DNA from: an uncultured Prevotellaceae bacterium
GTDB taxonomy: Bacteria; Bacteroidota; Bacteroidia; Bacteroidales; Bacteroidaceae
Length of the DNA: 64,000 nucleotides
Assembly: GCA_902782305.1 (NCBI GenBank)
Contig: CACZMV010000007.1
Span: 84,611-148,610 of the forward strand
Direction: 5' to 3'
Made by a program: the position numbers and the translations under genes. Within the stretch, counting starts at the first letter, position 1. Every line of letters begins with the position of its first letter. This document shows positions 31,623 to 40,442 of this stretch, in pieces. The notes beneath the pieces were generated by a model. The model had not been told where the DNA came from and did not search any database. It worked only from the letters and a program-made list of their open reading frames with translations.

Positions 31623-32225
31623 ATGGACAAGTACCTGATTGTAGGCTTGGGTAATCCTGGCGATGAATACGCCGAGACCCGCCACAACACTGGATTTATG
31701 GTATTGGACGCTTTTGCTAAGGCGTCCAATATCGTTTTTGCCGATCGCCGTTATGGCTTTCTGGCAGAAACGATGCTGAAAGGTCGTAAAGTGTTCCTGT
31801 TGAAACCAACAACATACATGAACCTGAGTGGTAATGCTGTACGCTATTGGTTAAATCAGGAGAATATAGACCAAAGTCGTTTGCTTGTTATCAGTGACGA
31901 TGTGGCTTTGCCTTTAGGCGCTTTCCGCTTGAAAGCAAATGGCTCTAATGGTGGCCATAACGGACTGGGACATATCCAGCAGCTTATCGGTCAGAACTAT
32001 GCTCGTCTGCGAATGGGTATCGGCAACGATTATCCCATTGGTTCTCAGATAGACCATGTGTTGGGCCGTTTCTCCTCAGAGGAGAAGGAGCATCTGCAGC
32101 CCAGTATCGACTTGGCGGTTGACATCGTCAAGAGCTTTGTGTTGGCAGGCATTGACATCACAATGAACCAATATAACAAATTAGGCAAGACCCCTTTATG
32201 GCAGAAACAACAGAAGCAAGAGTAG
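31623..32225 (+). CDS. pth: Peptidyl-tRNA hydrolase
   Basis: 200 residues. YLIVGLGNPGDEYAETRHNTGFMVLD contains the substrate-binding Asn and catalytic His; LLKPTTYMNLSGNAV, VISDDVALPLGAFRLKANGSNGGHNGL and RLRMGIGNDYPIG complete the family signature. Releases tRNA from prematurely dropped peptidyl-tRNA. Two bases separate it from rplY, and its 3' end overlaps the S4 gene by 28 bases in another frame. Confidence 0.96.
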   Translation: MDKYLIVGLGNPGDEYAETRHNTGFMVLDAFAKASNIVFADRRYGFLAETMLKGRKVFLLKPTTYMNLSGNAVRYWLNQENIDQSRLLVISDDVALPLGAFRLKANGSNGGHNGLGHIQQLIGQNYARLRMGIGNDYPIGSQIDHVLGRFSSEEKEHLQPSIDLAVDIVKSFVLAGIDITMNQYNKLGKTPLWQKQQKQE

Positions 32226-32638
32226 ACAAGTGGTTGTGGGCAGCTCGCATCTTCAAGACACGCTCAATAGCTGCTGATGCCATCAAAAACGGTCGCGTCA
32301 CCATTCAAGGGATGAATGTTAAACCTTCCCGAATGGTGAAGGTTGGCGAGGTGATCAGTGTTCGCAAACCGCCTGTGACGTATTCGTTTAAGATTCTGAA
32401 GACCATCGAGCAAAGGGTAGGGGCGAAGCTGTTGCCTGAGATTTATGAGAATGTGACTCCTGCCGACCAGTATGAATTGCTGGAGATGAACCGTATCAGT
32501 GGTTTTGTGAACCGTCAGCGTGGTACGGGTCGTCCCACAAAGAAAGACCGCCGTGCATTGGACGAATTTGTAGGTCCTTCGCTGGAGGGCTATGGTGATT
32601 TCGACTTTGACTTTGACGACAGCGAAGATGATATTTGA
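32198..32638 (+). CDS. S4-domain RNA-binding protein, Hsp15/RqcP-like
   Basis: 146 residues. The S4 domain occupies about 8-65 (RVDKWLWAARIFKTRSIAADAIKNGRVTIQGMNVKPSRMVKVGE, recognisable by VDKWLWAARIFKTRS), followed by GRPTKKDRRALDEF, typical of Hsp15 (HslR) and RqcP. Relatives bind the 50S subunit with nascent chain-tRNA and act in ribosome quality control. The tail is very acidic (DFDFDFDDSEDD). It begins inside pth and ends inside the antiporter gene, so the three are tightly coupled. Confidence 0.88.
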   Translation: MAETTEARVDKWLWAARIFKTRSIAADAIKNGRVTIQGMNVKPSRMVKVGEVISVRKPPVTYSFKILKTIEQRVGAKLLPEIYENVTPADQYELLEMNRISGFVNRQRGTGRPTKKDRRALDEFVGPSLEGYGDFDFDFDDSEDDI

Positions 32639-33551
32639 TATTCTTTTTATTATCCTGGGTGTAGCGTTGGTGCTGTTTGGTGCCGATAAACTCACGGAAG
32701 GTGCTGCGGCATTGGCCAGAAGGATGAATGTGCCTGAGATAATCATTGGTCTGACCATTGTGGCTGCAGGTACTTCTGCCCCTGAACTCTTTGTCAGTCT
32801 GGTGTCTGCCCTGAACGGAACACCCGATTTGGCTGTGGGCAATGTGGTTGGTTCAAACACGATGAACTGCATGCTCATTGTGGGTTGTGCAGCAATGGTT
32901 GCTCCTATGACCATCAGTCCATCAACAGTGAAGAAGGATATCCCTTTCTCAGTCGCTGCCTCTGTCCTGCTCATCTTACTGGCATTTAATAGTTTCCTCG
33001 GACGTCTTGATGGTATTATCCTGTTGCTGGGCTTTGCGGTCTTCATGACTTATACGTTGATGCAGGCAAAGACGGGAAGTAGCGAAACCGTCAAGGAAAC
33101 ATCACCCATTTGGAAGAACATCCTTTTTATTGTCTTCGGACTGGCAGGCTTGGTCATTGGCAGTAATCTGTTTGTCGATTCTGCCTCCGACGTGGCATTG
33201 TCGCTGGGTATCAGTGAGGGCGTGGTAGGTCTGACCATCGTGGCCGGTGGAACATCGTTGCCAGAGTTGGCAACGAGTGTGGTGGCAGCGCGTAAAGGTC
33301 AGTCGGCTATTGCTATCGGTAATGTGATAGGCTCAAACGTCTTTAACATTCTGTTTATCTTAGGACTGACAGCAACCATCAGTCCGTTGGAAATAGAAGG
33401 CATCACCACCATTGACTTGGCAGTGATGCTCTTATCGGTAGTCCTGATATGGCTGTTCTCCCGTACCCGTTATACGGTGGAGCGTTGGGAGGGAGCTTTA
33501 CTCTTAGGACTTTATTTGGTATATGTAGGGTGGTTGATTACTTCACTGTAA
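32628..33551 (+). CDS. Calcium/sodium antiporter, YrbG/CaCA family
   Basis: 307 residues, about ten transmembrane segments in two halves. Each half carries an alpha repeat: EIIIGLTIVAAGTSAPELFVS with GNVVGSN, and GVVGLTIVAGGTSLPELATS with GNVIGSNVFN. The ATG at 32628 is chosen because it opens directly into the first helix (MIFDILFIILGVALVLFGADK); an earlier in-frame GTG adds non-membrane residues. Exchanges Ca2+ or a related cation for Na+ or H+ at the inner membrane. Its last 14 bases overlap the end of the convergent GH3 gene. Confidence 0.92.
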   Translation: MIFDILFIILGVALVLFGADKLTEGAAALARRMNVPEIIIGLTIVAAGTSAPELFVSLVSALNGTPDLAVGNVVGSNTMNCMLIVGCAAMVAPMTISPSTVKKDIPFSVAASVLLILLAFNSFLGRLDGIILLLGFAVFMTYTLMQAKTGSSETVKETSPIWKNILFIVFGLAGLVIGSNLFVDSASDVALSLGISEGVVGLTIVAGGTSLPELATSVVAARKGQSAIAIGNVIGSNVFNILFILGLTATISPLEIEGITTIDLAVMLLSVVLIWLFSRTRYTVERWEGALLLGLYLVYVGWLITSL

Positions 33552-36138
33552 CAACCACCTTTTTCAAATCCTTATCGGCACTCGACGAACCTACCATCAG
33601 CTCGTACTTTCCTGGTACAACACGCATGGTGTTGGTCTTCTCGTCCCATCCCTCAAAGCTGTTGCGGGGCAAGTCGATATCTACCACCTTGCTTTCGCCA
33701 ACCTCCACTTCTACTTGCTTGTAGGCTTTCAGAGTTTTCAGTGGACCCTGCTTGTCTGCCATGTTCCTAACATAAACCTGTACGGTTTCCAATCCCTTGC
33801 GAGCACCAGTGTTTTTAACGGTCACACGTACCTTATTATTTTTATAGACGGGCTTTGAGATGGCAAAGGTGGTGTAGCTCAGTCCGAAACCGAAGGGGAA
33901 CAGTGCCTCGCCTGTATAATAGCGATAGGTACGGTTCTTCATGGTGTAATCCAGGAAGTCGGGCAATTCTTCGGTGCTCTTATAGAACGTGATGGGTAGT
34001 TTACCACAAGGATTGCAGTCACCCATAAGAACACCAGCCAATGCGGAGCCTCCTAGTTCTCCAGCATACCACCACTGGATGATGGCGTCGCAGGTCTCGA
34101 GTTCTGGAGTCAGTGCCATTGCAGAGCCAGAGCAGTTGACGAAGACAACCTTCTTGCCTGCCTTGTGGAGCATGGCCAGCATGTCGCGCTGTGCTTGAGG
34201 CAGTTCGATGCTGGTACGGTCGCCACCCTTGAAGCCGGGTTCGCTGACTTTCATTTCCTCACCTTCCAGACTGGGCGAGATGCCACCTACGAAGATAATG
34301 GTCTCTGCATTGCCAATCTGTGCCAACAATTCCTGTTGGGTTGGGTTTACCTTCTTCTTGATGTCGAAGTTCAAGGCACCATACCCCGTTTCCTGCACGT
34401 AGTCTATCTGGATGCGATAGTGCTCGCCAGCCTTCACCTTCAGTTCTTTCTTGTCTCCCTGAATACGATGGCGCACCTTCCAGATGTCAACCAATGTGTC
34501 ACTGTTCACAATCAGGCGCATCTTGTCGTCTGCACTGATGTCGAAGATAAGTGTTTCATCCTCAGTGGGTTTGAAGATGCCATCCAGACGAGCAGAGAAA
34601 TTCTCTAAGTTTACGCCAGGGGCAAACACGGTGTTACCTCCATTACTCAAGTGAATGGGATCTTTGATGTGAACGGTGGTCACAGGCTCTCCCTTCATCT
34701 CGGTATTGTTCCAATAGATGGCTTGCATGCCCTGATATCCCAAGGGTCCCTGCACCTTGTCGAAACGGCTGATGAATGATTCGTTGCGGGTCAGTCCGCA
34801 GCCTTGGATATAGCGAACCTTGGCTGTGGGTGTCTGTGCTTTAAAAAATCTATTGATACCTTCCAGAGCGGTGATGGTACGGGTGGGGTAGCCCGAATAG
34901 TTGCCCCACATCATCACGGAATCGTTGGCATTCGGTCCCATCACCACCAGTTCTGTGGGCTGCGATTGAGTCAATGGCAATACTCCATTGTTTTTCAGCA
35001 ATACAATGCTTTTCTGAGCCATATCCAACGCCAGCTTCTTATGTTCCTTCGAAGCGATGACGCTTTCTGGTATCTTAGTCCATGCGTTTGCTTCGTCGCT
35101 GTCGAAGTCGCCCAGTTCAAAGCGGGCGATGAGCAGACGTCGCAGACTCTTATCAAGTTCAGCCTCCTTGATGTCGCCACGCTTGATGGCTGCAGGCAGG
35201 TTCTTATATTCTGAACCACATTCCACGTCAGTACCAGACAGTACGGCTTTTGCGGAAGCAGCAGCATTGTCCTTTGATACGTTATGCCATTTGGGCAGGA
35301 AGTCACGAATGGCTCCGCAGTCGCTGGTTATCAGACCCTTGAAGTCCCAAAGGTCGCGCAGAATATGCTGTTCGTAACGGGCATTGCCACAGCAAGGGTC
35401 ACCATCAATACGCTGATAGGCACACATCACCTCAGCCACGTTTCCTTCTTGCACCAAAGCCTTGAAGGCAGGCAGATAGGTTTCCCAGAGGTCGCGCTCG
35501 GGCAGGTTCTCAATGTTGAAGGTGTGACGGTTCCACTCAGGACCGCTATGCACAGCAAAATGCTTGGCACAGGCCAGTAACTTACGATATTTGCTCACGC
35601 CCAGGTCTTCGCCCTGATAGCCAACACCTTGCAGACCGCGCACCACAGCCAGTCCCATTTTGGTGGTAAGATATGGGTCTTCGCCATAAGTCTCTTGTCC
35701 ACGACCCCAACGCGGATCACGGAAAATGTTGATGTTGGGTGTCCAAAATGATAGACTCTGATAGCGCTGGATATTTCCAGAACGCTTGGCCTGTTGGGCC
35801 TTGACGCGAGCCTCGTCGCTGACGGCAGTAAACACTTTGTGCACCAAAGCATCGTCCCATGAGGCAGCCATTGCCATTGTGATGGGGAATACGGTGGCAT
35901 AGCCGTTGCGTCCCACACCATGCAGTGCCTCGTTCCACCATTGGAACTGCGGGATTCCCAGTCGTGGAATAGCTGGCGATGTGTCCATCATCAGCTTTAC
36001 TTTCTCGTCCAGTGTCAGTCGTCCTAACAAGTCGTCAGCGCGCTGTTCGGCTGTCAACTGAGCATTCTGGTAAGGCAGCATTTGAGCGTTTGCTCCTATT
36101 GCCACCAATACTAATAACGCGGTTAGTATTTTTCTCAT
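33538..36138 (-). CDS. GH3 glycoside hydrolase with PA14 insert (beta-glucosidase/xylosidase)
   Basis: 866 residues; the start at 36138 gives a clean signal peptide (MRKILTALLVLVAIGANA). The N-terminal GH3 barrel has WWNEALHGVGRNG, SFWTPNINIFRDPRWGRGQETYGEDP, AKHFAVHSGPEWNR and LITSDCGAI with the catalytic Asp. The C-terminal alpha/beta domain is split by a PA14 domain (about 465-600, TVFAPGVNLENFSARLDGIF), then VFVGGISPSLEGEE and NCSGSAMAL, and a fibronectin-III-like end. This layout is common for beta-glucosidases and beta-xylosidases. Last gene of the pectate-lyase operon, 79 bases after the PL1 gene. Confidence 0.9.
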   Translation of the reverse strand: MRKILTALLVLVAIGANAQMLPYQNAQLTAEQRADDLLGRLTLDEKVKLMMDTSPAIPRLGIPQFQWWNEALHGVGRNGYATVFPITMAMAASWDDALVHKVFTAVSDEARVKAQQAKRSGNIQRYQSLSFWTPNINIFRDPRWGRGQETYGEDPYLTTKMGLAVVRGLQGVGYQGEDLGVSKYRKLLACAKHFAVHSGPEWNRHTFNIENLPERDLWETYLPAFKALVQEGNVAEVMCAYQRIDGDPCCGNARYEQHILRDLWDFKGLITSDCGAIRDFLPKWHNVSKDNAAASAKAVLSGTDVECGSEYKNLPAAIKRGDIKEAELDKSLRRLLIARFELGDFDSDEANAWTKIPESVIASKEHKKLALDMAQKSIVLLKNNGVLPLTQSQPTELVVMGPNANDSVMMWGNYSGYPTRTITALEGINRFFKAQTPTAKVRYIQGCGLTRNESFISRFDKVQGPLGYQGMQAIYWNNTEMKGEPVTTVHIKDPIHLSNGGNTVFAPGVNLENFSARLDGIFKPTEDETLIFDISADDKMRLIVNSDTLVDIWKVRHRIQGDKKELKVKAGEHYRIQIDYVQETGYGALNFDIKKKVNPTQQELLAQIGNAETIIFVGGISPSLEGEEMKVSEPGFKGGDRTSIELPQAQRDMLAMLHKAGKKVVFVNCSGSAMALTPELETCDAIIQWWYAGELGGSALAGVLMGDCNPCGKLPITFYKSTEELPDFLDYTMKNRTYRYYTGEALFPFGFGLSYTTFAISKPVYKNNKVRVTVKNTGARKGLETVQVYVRNMADKQGPLKTLKAYKQVEVEVGESKVVDIDLPRNSFEGWDEKTNTMRVVPGKYELMVGSSSADKDLKKVVVTVK

Positions 36139-36217
36139 GCTGTTGTTATTTGATAATGATTTTGAACTTTGTTCGAGCTCGTTCACGTTTGGAAATGAGA
36201 ACAAGCTCTCATTTCTC

Positions 36218-38074
36218 TCACTTAATCACGACCTTCTTTCCGTTTTGGATGTAGATGCCCTTGGTTGGCTTGTCCACGCGTATGCCTTGGAGGGTATAGA
36301 AATTACCATCTGCATACTGCGTCTTGCGAACAGCTGAAATGCCTGTAGACCCATCAATATAGGTTACTTTCATCACGAAGCAAACCTGTTCTCCAGTATT
36401 TGTAAAACGAACGACATGGGCAGGAGTGATGTTGAATGTTGCCATGTCAGGTTTTGCAGCATCACGGGAAGATAATATCTGAGCATCGGGTGAAGAGCTT
36501 GTAAATGTCTGGTCTCCAACCTGTTTCCAAAAACTGGTGCGAAAACCATAATCAGGGTATTTATTGTAGTCGATATTCTTATCTTGCACATTGACGTATG
36601 AATAGAATGTGATGCTGTTTACCATTTTACCCTCAGGTGACGTGAAGATGTTCTCTGCTCCATTGGATACTTTCAATGAGCTGTATTTCTCTTCACCGAC
36701 AGTAATTGAATTGCCTTGGGTCCACGCTTTATCACTCTTATTCAGCAACAGTGTCGCACCATCCGTGAATTCTGCGATGGATAATCCTGCACTGTTTGTA
36801 CCAACAATCCCATCAATATAGTAGTAAAAGGTTGTGGAGGTTGGCGTATCACTACGAGACACCGTAGGAATGGTGGAGAGAATGTATGTTGCATCATTGC
36901 CTAATGTGGCGCCTGCACCCTCTGTTCCAGTCAGCGTAGCTGGAACGTCGGCGGCTGCAATCTTGGTATAGTCGTATGGCACAGACACAACAGAACCGGC
37001 TTGTGAGTTTGCAAAACTATTATCCTTAGCTGTTACATTACGGTTGGCCCCACTGCCATCTAATGGCTTGTTGACACCTGCAGCAGCATAGTTACCCTCA
37101 ACCAATGCTTTGCTGTAACTGTTAATGGTCATACCGACACTATTGCCAGGACAGTTGTGATAGTTGTTCACAAGGTGTATGAAACAGTCATCTGCTTGCG
37201 GCAGACGACGCATACATTTTGCTCCCCAGATATTACATGCAAAGGTCATGTGAATCACCATTTCATGATTGCTGACCCATCCGCAACCGCAAGTGTAGGC
37301 ATGTGAGTAACTGCGGTCTGTATAGTAGAAGTGGTTATAGGTATAGGTGGCCCAGTCGCATACCTTGCTGTCCAGGGCACCATCTTGAGAGTCCACAAAC
37401 GTGCAATGGTCAATCCAGACGTGCTTTCCCTGGTTGGTAATGAGGTCAGCACCGTCAATGTCAACAGCTCCAGGGCCTATCAGTGAGAGGTTGCGAATAA
37501 TGATATTCTCGCTCGAAGTCTCAATGTGGAAGATACCTGATTTATTGGGTAGGGTATAGGATCCTGTTTTCTGATATTGGAGTTCCATGATGGCTTTCTT
37601 GGTGAAAAAGGCACGCTCGTCACAGGTCACTGTTGTGCCATCAGGCAGAGTTCCTGTATGTTGATTTGTACTACTCAGTCCCTCCAGTCCTTGTGCTTTA
37701 AGGTACGTAATATCATCAGCGGTTAGGTAGAACTTTGTACACAGGCGGGCGTTGTTGATACCAATGATGGTTTTGTTTTTGGTCGAAATCTTGATGTATT
37801 CATTAAGGATAAAATCGCCATTGGAACCATCTAAGATAATGATGTCTTTCTGAGCGATAGCCTGTTTGATTTGTTTGTCATCTGTTTGTTCATTGCCAAG
37901 AGCTTTCAGAGTAACGGAAGATGCATCAGAAAAGCAGCCTCCGTTCAGAGTATAAGCTGTCGCTGACTCATCGGAGCATGTTGCCCAGCCCCAGGGAGCT
38001 ACGTTGTTACTTGCCATTACAGGCAAAAGGGTCATTACACTAAGTAGACTCAATAAAAATCTTTTCCTTGTCAT
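36218..38074 (-). CDS. Secreted pectate lyase, PL1 family, with C-terminal sorting-type tail
   Basis: 618 residues. Signal peptide of about 21 residues (MTRKRFLLSLLSVMTLLPVMA). A right-handed parallel beta-helix follows (about 25-370). PL1 marks are HVWIDHCTFVDSQDGALD, with the Ca2+-binding Asp residues, and CMRRLPQADDCFIHLVNNYHN around the catalytic Arg. A middle beta domain (about 385-560) has no family I can name. The C-terminal segment FYTLQGIRVDKPTKGIYI matches the tail seen on many secreted Prevotella proteins. Cleaves polygalacturonate by beta-elimination; substrate detail inferred. Eight bases separate it from the other lyase gene. Confidence 0.85.
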   Translation of the reverse strand: MTRKRFLLSLLSVMTLLPVMASNNVAPWGWATCSDESATAYTLNGGCFSDASSVTLKALGNEQTDDKQIKQAIAQKDIIILDGSNGDFILNEYIKISTKNKTIIGINNARLCTKFYLTADDITYLKAQGLEGLSSTNQHTGTLPDGTTVTCDERAFFTKKAIMELQYQKTGSYTLPNKSGIFHIETSSENIIIRNLSLIGPGAVDIDGADLITNQGKHVWIDHCTFVDSQDGALDSKVCDWATYTYNHFYYTDRSYSHAYTCGCGWVSNHEMVIHMTFACNIWGAKCMRRLPQADDCFIHLVNNYHNCPGNSVGMTINSYSKALVEGNYAAAGVNKPLDGSGANRNVTAKDNSFANSQAGSVVSVPYDYTKIAAADVPATLTGTEGAGATLGNDATYILSTIPTVSRSDTPTSTTFYYYIDGIVGTNSAGLSIAEFTDGATLLLNKSDKAWTQGNSITVGEEKYSSLKVSNGAENIFTSPEGKMVNSITFYSYVNVQDKNIDYNKYPDYGFRTSFWKQVGDQTFTSSSPDAQILSSRDAAKPDMATFNITPAHVVRFTNTGEQVCFVMKVTYIDGSTGISAVRKTQYADGNFYTLQGIRVDKPTKGIYIQNGKKVVIK

Positions 38075-38082
38075 GATGTGTT

Positions 38083-39534
38083 TTATTTTATTGTTATTAT
38101 TTCATTCAAATACTTCTCCAGATTCGTATAACCATTCTTATCTGTCAGGTTTCCATCTGCAGCATTGTTGGGATCAAGCCCGTGCTGGCGTTCCCATTCG
38201 TCGGGCATACCGTCGCCATCGGTATCCTTTGGTGCCTTCTTGCTTTTCAGTTCAGGCCAAGGACTCGTGCCGATATGCACGTCGTTCTGCGTGTTGATAA
38301 TGCCTGGGGCACAACCTTCTCCCGTGAAGGTTGCTTTACCCTCGCGAACATCCTTGACGATGATGGCATCCAGTTGGTCGCGATGCAGACTGGCTCCCGC
38401 CTTCTCGAGCACTAACTCGTAGGCTCTTTCGGCAGAGTGAGTGGTAACGGGAGCAAAGGGCATAGGCTCTCGCATTCGGATAGTATCTTGTGTAACTGCA
38501 GTATATGTGCCATCGTTTCCCAGACGGTCTATCTGGTTCCATACGCCGTAATCCCAGTTATGGCGAGTCACCTCAGGATATTTTGAATTTACGTTTCCTT
38601 TCACATAATATTTACCCCAAACGTGCCACATCTTGTCCCATACATTTGGACGAGCAGTCCCATGGTGTGTATATTGCGATGTCCTGATGTTGGGAGCTGC
38701 GATACGCATGCCACGCAAATCTGTTGGCGTACCAGGGCCTGGCTTATAGTAATTGTTCACGATGTTCACCGTCATGGCCTCCCCTCCGTAGCAACCATTT
38801 TCCGTCCAGTTATAGATGACGTTGTTGCGAAGGTCCATTCGCTCGTCCTCTTGGGTAAAGGCACTAGGACCGAGTCTGGGTGTGCGAGAGGTATGATGAG
38901 CTATCAGGTTGTGATGATACGAGGCTCCGCTTCCACCCCAATTGCCGCCATATCCGTGCTTGCCTTTCTTGTGGCCGGCATTGTTTAGACTTTGCGATAT
39001 GATACACCATTGCACGGTGAAGTTCTGATTACCAAATACGGACAGACACTCGTCAATAGACCAACTGATGGAGCAATGGTCTACTATGACATCATGACAT
39101 CTGCTGCCTCCCAGTCCGTCGCCCTCGTGGTGGGCTACTTGGCGATTTCCCAATCTAAAGCGTAGATAGCGAATGATGTTGTTCGATCCTACGGAAACGG
39201 GATAGTCTGCCAAACAGATGCCATCGCCAGGAGCCGTTTGTCCAGCAACGGTGGTGTTCTCTGTAAAGTGTAGGGGAGACTTCAGGAAGATGGTTCCTGA
39301 CACATCGAAAACAATGGTCTTGGGGCCTGCTTGTGTGTTAGCCCATCGTAGCGAACCCTTTTGATTGTCGTCTTCCAGGGTGGTAACATGATAAACCTTA
39401 CCACCTCGACCTCCCGTGGCGTGGCGTCCGAATCCCTCAGCACTGGGGAAGGCAAGCAATTCCCGCTGTGCCATTGTTGTAACACTGCACAGCATCGTTA
39501 TCATGAATAGGAAGTTGCGTAAAAATCGTTTCAT
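38083..39534 (-). CDS. Secreted pectate lyase-like protein, PL1 family
   Basis: 483 residues. Signal peptide to about residue 22 (VTTMAQ). Mature N-terminus LLAFPSAEGFGRHATGGRGGKVYHV is typical of the Bacteroidetes PL1 subgroup. Beta-helix motifs include TIVFDVSGTIFL, TTVAGQTAPGDGI, DVIVDHCSISWSIDE and SRTPRLGPS. The C-terminal region has DTDGDGMPDEWERQHGLDP, a Ca2+-binding (thrombospondin-3/EF-like) loop, and NGYTNLEKYLN. First gene of the lyase-lyase-GH3 operon, behind a canonical promoter. Confidence 0.87.
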   Translation of the reverse strand: MKRFLRNFLFMITMLCSVTTMAQRELLAFPSAEGFGRHATGGRGGKVYHVTTLEDDNQKGSLRWANTQAGPKTIVFDVSGTIFLKSPLHFTENTTVAGQTAPGDGICLADYPVSVGSNNIIRYLRFRLGNRQVAHHEGDGLGGSRCHDVIVDHCSISWSIDECLSVFGNQNFTVQWCIISQSLNNAGHKKGKHGYGGNWGGSGASYHHNLIAHHTSRTPRLGPSAFTQEDERMDLRNNVIYNWTENGCYGGEAMTVNIVNNYYKPGPGTPTDLRGMRIAAPNIRTSQYTHHGTARPNVWDKMWHVWGKYYVKGNVNSKYPEVTRHNWDYGVWNQIDRLGNDGTYTAVTQDTIRMREPMPFAPVTTHSAERAYELVLEKAGASLHRDQLDAIIVKDVREGKATFTGEGCAPGIINTQNDVHIGTSPWPELKSKKAPKDTDGDGMPDEWERQHGLDPNNAADGNLTDKNGYTNLEKYLNEIITIK

Positions 39535-39570
39535 CTTCGTTAATTAAGTAGTTCGTTTTTAATAACCCTG

Positions 39571-39602
39571 CAAAGGTACTGTTTTTTCTTCAAACTTCCA
39601 AA
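39571..39602 (-). promoter_or_regulatory. Promoter of the pectate-lyase/GH3 operon
   Basis: TTTG (39602-39599), a 20-base spacer and TACCTTTG (39578-39571), 37 bases before the lyase ATG. It lies next to the HTH relic. Confidence 0.75.
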
Positions 39603-39623
39603 TAATCGATAGGAAATCCCTAA

Positions 39624-39821
39624 AATGATAAGATTCCCTGTGAACGGACTAACATGTACGACATCTTCAAACGAGAAGACGTCTCAGTAGCCTTATTATA
39701 TAAGGTGTCATCTATTCTGGGGCACGATTTCTTCTTGGAAATCTCTGAAGACCTGCGAAAGTCTCAGACCGAAGCATCTCCCTATAGCATTACACCACAA
39801 CCCAAATCGGGTAGGAGGTAA
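39624..39821 (+). pseudogene. Relic of a small HTH regulator gene
   Basis: An open stretch of 65 codons has no start of its own (a stop lies at 39621) and reads as the C-terminal half of a Bacteroidetes Cro/C1-type HTH protein: PCERTNMYDIFKREDVSVALLY, then KVSSILGHDFFLE (quoted in pieces). Full-length relatives have about 40 further residues with the first HTH helices before this point. An internal ATG at 39654 would leave only 55 residues without the HTH. It is on the strand opposite to the surrounding PUL genes. I call it a decayed gene from pattern memory, not a search. Confidence 0.55.
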
Positions 39822-39858
39822 GTAGTAGCTTCTTGCATCTGTTTCTCCGAAGGAAACA

Positions 39859-40368
39859 CTATTTCTTTGCTTTACGTTTGGCTTTGCGCGCTTTCTGGCG
39901 AGCCTTGAAATCGTTGTAGATGTTCAGAGCTGCAGGGTATCCAGCGCCTAAAGCCTTACGATAGGCCCAGTCTGCATCATCATAGTTGCCTAACTTCTCC
40001 AATGATACAGCCATGAAGTAATAAAGATCTGCAGTATGATAACGCTTTTGCAAAGCACTGTCTGCATAGGCTACCGTCATTACAGAGTCACCTGCTTCGA
40101 AAGCATCGTAGGCCAATTGGTACAATCGCAAAAACTCTTTACGACGTACGATGGAGTCTGCTGATGTCTCTCGAGTAATGGCAACATCATCCACATTGCG
40201 AGCTCTTGACCAGTAGTAGCCTCCACCATCGAAATGCGGTTCTGCAGCAACACCACCGTATTTGTCATTCTCAGACTGTGAGCGCAATCCTTTATGATAA
40301 TGTGACTCCTGGGCATAGGCTGTTCCTATGCCGATGAAGAGTAGGGTAGTTAAAATCAGTTTTTTCAT
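39859..40368 (-). CDS. Secreted TPR-repeat protein of unknown role
   Basis: 169 residues. Signal peptide (MKKLILTTLLFIGIGTAYA), a polar region with Gly/Tyr (YHKGLRSQSENDKYGG, HFDGGGYYWS), then about two TPR-like helix pairs (EFLRLYQLAYDAFEAGDSVMTVAYADSAL, AVSLEKLGNYDDADWAYRKAL) and a strongly basic tail (KARQKARKAKRKAKK). It lies between the SusCD operon and the lyase operon on the same strand, behind a terminator-like hairpin, with no promoter of its own seen. Possibly periplasmic or envelope scaffold; function unknown. Confidence 0.7.
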   Translation of the reverse strand: MKKLILTTLLFIGIGTAYAQESHYHKGLRSQSENDKYGGVAAEPHFDGGGYYWSRARNVDDVAITRETSADSIVRRKEFLRLYQLAYDAFEAGDSVMTVAYADSALQKRYHTADLYYFMAVSLEKLGNYDDADWAYRKALGAGYPAALNIYNDFKARQKARKAKRKAKK

Positions 40369-40385
40369 GTCAGCTTCTTAAAACT

Positions 40386-40415
40386 GAGGGCGGACACTTG
40401 TGAATGTCCGCCCTC
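40386..40415 (-). terminator. Hairpin after the SusCD operon
   Basis: GAGGGCGGACA (40386-40396) pairs with TGTCCGCCCTC (40405-40415): an 11-bp GC-rich stem with an 8-base loop, followed on the minus strand by AGTTTTAAG. It separates the DUF4957/DUF5123 gene from the TPR gene. The short T-run suggests partial termination. Confidence 0.75.
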
Positions 40416-40442
40416 GGATTCTTGTATATTAGGAATTTCTAA

